Of a stretch of 64,000 nucleotides of DNA, positions 60,355-64,000 are shown piece by piece. Source of the DNA: Bradyrhizobiaceae bacterium (GTDB taxonomy: Bacteria > Pseudomonadota > Alphaproteobacteria > Rhizobiales > Xanthobacteraceae); the NCBI GenBank assembly GCA_020544565.1, contig CP078014.1:4032016-4096015 (forward strand), given 5' to 3'. The stretch's first letter is position 1. Each line of letters opens with the position of its first letter. A program made the position numbers and the translations under genes. The notes beneath the pieces were generated by a model, which was given only the letters and a program-made list of their open reading frames with translations, was not told the DNA's origin and did not search any database.

Positions 60355-61101
60355 ATGAAGGTTCTGGTGCCGGTTAAGCGCGTCGTTGACTACAACGTCA
60401 AAATTCGCGTCAAGAGCGACGGGACGGGTGTCGAACTCGCCAACGTCAAGATGTCGATGAATCCGTTCGACGAGATCGCGGTCGAAGAAGCGTTGCGCCT
60501 GAAAGAGGCGGGCAAGGCGACCGAGGTGGTGGTGGTGTCGATCGGCCCCGCGCAGGCGTCGGAGACCATCCGCACCGGCCTCGCCATGGGCGCGGACCGT
60601 GGCATTCTGGTCAAGACCGATGCCGCCGTCGAGCCGCTCGCGGTGGCGAAGATCCTGAAGAAGGTCATCGAGGACGAGAAGCCCGGGCTTGTCATTCTCG
60701 GCAAGCAGGCCATCGACGACGACAGCAATCAGACCGGCCAGATGCTGGCGGCGCTGCTCGGCTGGTCGCAGGCCACCTTCGCCTCCAAGCTCGAAGTCGA
60801 CGGATCGGACTTCAAGGTGACGCGCGAAGTGGACGGCGGCCTGCAGACCGTGAAGGTCAAGGGTCCGGCGATCGTCACCACCGACCTGCGCCTCAACGAG
60901 CCGCGCTACGCGTCGCTGCCCAACATCATGAAGGCGAAGAAGAAGCCGATCGACGAGAAGGCGGCCGACAGCTTCGGCGTCGATCTCGCGCCGCGCCTTG
61001 AAGTGCTCAAGACCTCCGAGCCCGCGGGCCGCAAGGCCGGCGTCAAGGTCAAGGACGTCGCCGAACTGGTGTCGAAACTCAAGGAAGCGGGGGCGCTCTA
61101 A
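60355..61101 (+). CDS. etfB: Electron transfer flavoprotein, beta subunit
   Basis: This 248-residue subunit has KVLVPVKRVVDYNVKIRVKS, NPFDEIAVEEALRLKEAGKA, the AMP-binding segment and the ETF-beta signature VTREVDGGLQTVKVKGPAIV with DLRLNEPRYASLPNIMKAKK. With EtfA it carries electrons from acyl-CoA dehydrogenases to ETF:quinone oxidoreductase. GAAGGGGACCCG precedes the ATG. The stop overlaps the etfA start (TAATG). Confidence 0.95.
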   Translation: MKVLVPVKRVVDYNVKIRVKSDGTGVELANVKMSMNPFDEIAVEEALRLKEAGKATEVVVVSIGPAQASETIRTGLAMGADRGILVKTDAAVEPLAVAKILKKVIEDEKPGLVILGKQAIDDDSNQTGQMLAALLGWSQATFASKLEVDGSDFKVTREVDGGLQTVKVKGPAIVTTDLRLNEPRYASLPNIMKAKKKPIDEKAADSFGVDLAPRLEVLKTSEPAGRKAGVKVKDVAELVSKLKEAGAL

Positions 61102-62030
61102 TGGCCACGTTGCTGATTGCCGAACACGACAACGCATCGATCAAGGATGCCACCAACAAGACCCTGACCGCGGCTGCGGCGCTGGGCGGCGAGGTCGATG
61201 TCCTCGTTGCCGGCGAGGGCGCCAAGGGCGCGGCCGAAGCGGCCGCCAAGCTCAAGGGCGTGCGCAAGGTGCTGCTGGCCGACAACGCGGCCTATGCCCA
61301 CGATCTGGCCGAGCCGCTGGCCGCGCTGATCGTTTCGCTTGCCGGCCCCTATGATGCCATCGTCGCGCCGGCGACCACCCGCTACAAGAACACGCTGCCG
61401 CGCGTCGCGGCCCTGCTCGACGTGATGCAGGTCTCGGAGATCACCAAGGTGATCGCGCCCGACACCTTCGAGCGCCCGATCTATGCCGGCAACGCCATCC
61501 AGACCGTGAAGTCGAAGGACGCCAAGAAGGTCATCACCGTCCGCACCTCGACTTTCGGCGCGACCGGCGATGGCGGCAGCGCCGCGGTGGAGACCGCCGC
61601 GGCCGCGGCCGACCCGGCGCTGTCGAGCTTCGTCGGCGAGGAAGTCGCCAAGAGCGACCGTCCCGAACTGACCTCGGCGAAGATCATCGTCTCCGGTGGC
61701 CGCGCCATGCAGAGCCGCGAGAACTTCACCAAGTACATCGAGCCGCTGGCGGACAAGCTCGGCGCCGGCGTCGGCGCTTCGCGCGCAGCGGTGGACGCGG
61801 GCTATGCGCCGAACGACTGGCAGGTCGGTCAGACCGGCAAGGTGGTCGCGCCCGAACTGTACATCGCCATCGGCATTTCCGGCGCGATCCAGCATCTCGC
61901 CGGCATGAAGGACTCCAAGGTGATCGTCGCGATCAACAAGGACGAGGAAGCGCCGATCTTCCAGGTGGCCGATTTCGGCCTGGTGGCCGACCTGTATCAG
62001 GCCGTTCCCGAACTGACCGCCGCGCTGTAA
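61101..62030 (+). CDS. etfA: Electron transfer flavoprotein, alpha subunit
   Basis: This 309-residue subunit has an N-terminal domain and a C-terminal FAD-binding domain with KIIVSGGRAMQSRENFTKYI, LGAGVGASRAAVDAGYAPND, QVGQTGKVVAPELYIAIGIS and GAIQHLAGMKDSKVIVAINK. It is translationally coupled to etfB and followed by a strong hairpin at 62039-62067. Confidence 0.95.
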   Translation: MATLLIAEHDNASIKDATNKTLTAAAALGGEVDVLVAGEGAKGAAEAAAKLKGVRKVLLADNAAYAHDLAEPLAALIVSLAGPYDAIVAPATTRYKNTLPRVAALLDVMQVSEITKVIAPDTFERPIYAGNAIQTVKSKDAKKVITVRTSTFGATGDGGSAAVETAAAAADPALSSFVGEEVAKSDRPELTSAKIIVSGGRAMQSRENFTKYIEPLADKLGAGVGASRAAVDAGYAPNDWQVGQTGKVVAPELYIAIGISGAIQHLAGMKDSKVIVAINKDEEAPIFQVADFGLVADLYQAVPELTAAL

Positions 62031-62038
62031 TGCGGTTG

Positions 62039-62067
62039 TCCCGGCATGGCGTCGCGCCATGCCGGGA
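62039..62067. terminator. Hairpin after etfA
   Basis: TCCCGGCATGGCG-TCG-CGCCATGCCGGGA is a perfect 13-bp stem with a 3-nt loop, 9 bp after the etfA stop. The following TTGACC is not a T-run, so it may be a processing or partial termination signal. Confidence 0.6.
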
Positions 62068-62245
62068 TTGACCATGCTTCGGCGACCGGACCGGCTTGTC
62101 GAAAGCCGGTTCCTTCTTTTCAGGATCGTGCCTATTCTGGTCGTCCGGCCCGGTGGTTGCGTGAAGCGTCCGCCGGGGTTTGACGTGGTTCTGGGATGAC
62201 GCGGCGCGGCCGCCGCTCTCCGCTTGCTGGGAAGACCGCATCACG

Positions 62246-63124
62246 ATGGCGACGATCAAGACGGTGGGTGTGATTGGCTCCGGCCAGATGGGCAACGGCA
62301 TCGCGCATGTCGCGGCGCTCGCCGGTTTCGACGTGGTGCTCAACGATGTGTCCGCCGAGCGCCTGAAATCCGCGATGGCCACCATCAACGGCAACCTGAC
62401 CCGCCAGGTGGCGAAAAAGATCATCACCGAGGACGCGCACAGGAAGGCGCTCGCTCGCATCGAATCCGCCGACAGCATCGACGGCCTCGCGGCCTGCGAC
62501 CTCGTGATCGAGACCGCGGTCGAAAAGGAAGAGATCAAGCGCAAGATCTTTCATGACCTGTGCGCCGTTCTCAAGCCCGATGCGATCGTGGCGTCGAATA
62601 CGTCGTCGATTTCGATCACGCGGCTTGCCGCCTCCACCGACCGGCCCGAGCGCTTCATCGGCATTCACTTCATGAACCCGGTTCCGGTGATGGAACTGGT
62701 CGAACTGATCCGCGGCATCGCCACCGACGACGCCACGTTCGAGGCCGCCCGCGATTTCGTGACGAAACTTGGCAAGCAGATCGCCGTGTCGGAGGACTTT
62801 CCGGCGTTCATCGTCAACCGCATCCTGCTGCCGATGATCAACGAGGCGATCTACACGCTGTACGAAGGCGTCGGCAACGTGGAGGCCATCGACACCGCGA
62901 TGAAGCTCGGCGCGCATCACCCGATGGGGCCGCTGGAGCTGGCGGATTTCATCGGCCTCGACACCTGCCTGTCGATCATGCAGGTGCTGCACGAGGGACT
63001 TGCCGATTCCAAATACCGGCCGTGTCCCCTGCTGGTGAAATATGTCGAGGCCGGCTGGCTCGGCCGCAAATCGCAGCGCGGCTTCTACGACTACCGCGGC
63101 GACAAGCCGGTGCCGACGCGCTGA
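62246..63124 (+). CDS. 3-hydroxybutyryl-CoA dehydrogenase
   Basis: This 292-residue enzyme converts acetoacetyl-CoA and 3-hydroxybutyryl-CoA. It has the NAD motif VGVIGSGQMGNGIAHVAALA, SNTSSISITRLA with the catalytic His in GIHFMNPVPVMELVELI, and DFPAFIVNRILLPMINEAIY. The frame opens at 62180, but MATIKTVGVIGSG at 62246 is the conserved start. It is downstream of etfBA in the usual order, serving short-chain acid or polyhydroxybutyrate metabolism. Confidence 0.93.
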   Translation: MATIKTVGVIGSGQMGNGIAHVAALAGFDVVLNDVSAERLKSAMATINGNLTRQVAKKIITEDAHRKALARIESADSIDGLAACDLVIETAVEKEEIKRKIFHDLCAVLKPDAIVASNTSSISITRLAASTDRPERFIGIHFMNPVPVMELVELIRGIATDDATFEAARDFVTKLGKQIAVSEDFPAFIVNRILLPMINEAIYTLYEGVGNVEAIDTAMKLGAHHPMGPLELADFIGLDTCLSIMQVLHEGLADSKYRPCPLLVKYVEAGWLGRKSQRGFYDYRGDKPVPTR

Positions 63125-63200
63125 CGCACAATTGGTCGCCGGAATTTGTTAACTCTCCCCGTCTAGGTTGAGGCCCTTTGAGTCTGGAGAGTTCGCTTCC

Positions 63201-63377
63201 ATGGACGTGATGAGCATCGTCAGCAGCATGATGGCCATGCAGGCTGCCAACACCCAGCAGCAGATCGCGACCAGCGTCATGAAGCAGAATATCGATTCCG
63301 AGAAATCGGTGCTGCAACTGCTTCAGCCCGCGGCCAATCCGCCGGGCGTCGGCGGAAATCTCGATATTACGGTCTGA
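63201..63377 (+). CDS. YjfB-family putative motility protein
   Basis: This 58-residue protein, MDVMSIVSSMMAMQAANTQQ, QIATSVMKQNIDSEKSVLQL, with C-terminal NPPGVGGNLDITV, is typical of the small YjfB (putative motility) family. There is no signal peptide. GGAGAG lies 10 bp before the ATG at 63201. The frame is open upstream to 63168 but without family resemblance. The 200 bp that follow to 63583 hold no gene I can support. Confidence 0.8.
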   Translation: MDVMSIVSSMMAMQAANTQQQIATSVMKQNIDSEKSVLQLLQPAANPPGVGGNLDITV

Positions 63378-63583
63378 TCCTGTTCGGCGGATGTGAATCC
63401 GCCAATGGTTTCCGGCTCGTCGCCGCGGCACGCTCTGGCCCGGAAGCCTTCAAATCGTTCTCGTGAACATCGCCATGCGACGACCCGGCGTTTTTCGTCA
63501 GGGTCATGTGCTCGGCGTGTTTCCAGGCGACATCGAAGACGCGGGCATAAAAGCTGCCCGTGCCGTGCCCGTTGCCGGCGGTC

Positions 63584-64000
63584 TCAGGCCGCACGCTCAT
63601 AGGCCTGCTTCAGGGTCGCGATATCAAGCTTGGTCATCGTCATGACCGCCTCCATCATCTTCTGCGACTGTGCAGGCGATGCGCGTCCCATCAGGTGAGG
63701 CAGCTCGTTAGGAACGATCTGCCACGACAGGCCGAACTTGTCCTTCAGCCAGCCGCACTGTTGCGTTTCGCCGCCTGCGGAAAGCTTGTCCCAGTAGTAA
63801 TCGATGTCCTGCTGCGTTTCGCAGTTCACCATGAACGAGATGGCGGGCGAGAAGGTGAACATCGGTGGCCCGTTCAGTGCCAGAAACTTCTGGCCTTCGA
63901 TCTCGAGTTCCGCCGTCATCACCGAACCCTTCGGCATCGGCATGTTGTCGCCGTAGTGGGAGATGTGCCCGACTTTCGCGTTCTTGAAGACGGACTTGTA
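63584..64000 (-). CDS. PhnB-type VOC family protein, 5' end beyond the window
   Basis: The open frame enters from the right edge (YKSVFKNAKVGHISHYGDNM) and continues through MPKGSVMTAELEIEGQKFLA, LNGGP-like GPPMFTFSPAISFMVNCETQ, QDIDYYWDKLSAGGETQQCG and LKDKFGLSWQIVPNELPHLM to TLKQAYERAA. This is the PhnB/3-demethylubiquinone-type glyoxalase-fold family, probably a small homodimeric protein of unknown reaction. At least 138 residues are present. The family length of about 150-165 suggests few are missing. Confidence 0.85.
   Translation of the reverse strand, partial: YKSVFKNAKVGHISHYGDNMPMPKGSVMTAELEIEGQKFLALNGPPMFTFSPAISFMVNCETQQDIDYYWDKLSAGGETQQCGWLKDKFGLSWQIVPNELPHLMGRASPAQSQKMMEAVMTMTKLDIATLKQAYERAA

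Noticed and set aside
63367..63600. 77-codon minus-strand frame after the YjfB-type gene
   Set aside because: No family resemblance, overlaps the end of the PhnB-type gene, and has no ribosome site.

Overview
The window looks like chromosomal DNA of an alphaproteobacterium of the Nitrobacteraceae (Bradyrhizobium, Rhodopseudomonas, Afipia or Nitrobacter type). The right 13 kb is a GC-rich, tightly packed core segment (dsbB, AbrB-type permease, PsiF protein, HNH endonuclease, AlkA-type glycosylase, gluQ, an orphan hybrid kinase, BrkB protein, cobalamin adenosyltransferase, etfBA, 3-hydroxybutyryl-CoA dehydrogenase, a YjfB-type protein). The left 50.6 kb is accessory DNA of lower GC. It ends at a broken tRNA-Leu gene lying 157 bp from an intact tRNA-Leu(CAA). 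The taxonomic call is inference from gene content and family resemblance, not a database match.

Layout. 1-7.3 kb: a heavily eroded Trb-type integrative conjugative element, with DUF2285, repA and traG fragments, an intact RHH protein, an MFS gene inserted between that protein and trbB, then trbB, a trbC stub, trbE, trbJ and a trbK stub. trbE has lost its 5' part, and 1.0 kb of its middle is inverted between 6-bp inverted repeats. 7.3-9.7 kb: an intact LysR gene and a LuxR/LuxI quorum-sensing pair. 10-36.7 kb: a large catabolic cluster with a GMC alcohol dehydrogenase, CoA-transferase, GntR/FCD regulator, glutathione reductase, acyl-CoA ligase, aldehyde dehydrogenase, VOC protein, GlcDEF-type 2-hydroxyacid oxidase, oligopeptide-type ABC importer, alkylglycerone-phosphate-synthase-like FAD enzyme, GST and a four-protein Rieske oxygenase. 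37-39.3 kb: a short type II CBASS operon (E2, CD-NTase) whose patatin effector has lost its 5' part. 39.3-40.8 kb: single and broken genes. 40.8-47.4 kb: a CusA/CzcA-type metal pump, its outer-membrane channel and a divergent two-component system. 47.7-50.2 kb: formamidase and a VIT-type transporter.

How it fits together. The catabolic cluster carries repeated copies of one palindrome, (T/C)TGGT-N3-ACCA(A/G), in nearly every divergent or leading intergenic gap, which is the form expected for a FadR/FCD-type GntR site. The local GntR gene therefore probably controls the whole cluster. The enzyme set (GMC alcohol dehydrogenase, aldehyde dehydrogenase, acyl-CoA ligase, a 61-62 kDa AGPS-like flavoprotein followed by a GST) parallels the polyethylene-glycol genes of Sphingopyxis, where the flavoprotein releases glyoxylate from an ether carboxylate. 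Here it comes with glutathione reductase, a C2 hydroxyacid oxidase, an ABC importer and a benzoate-family Rieske oxygenase. My leading hypothesis is a pathway for an aryl or alkyl ethoxylate or another glycol ether. The substrate is inferred, not shown.
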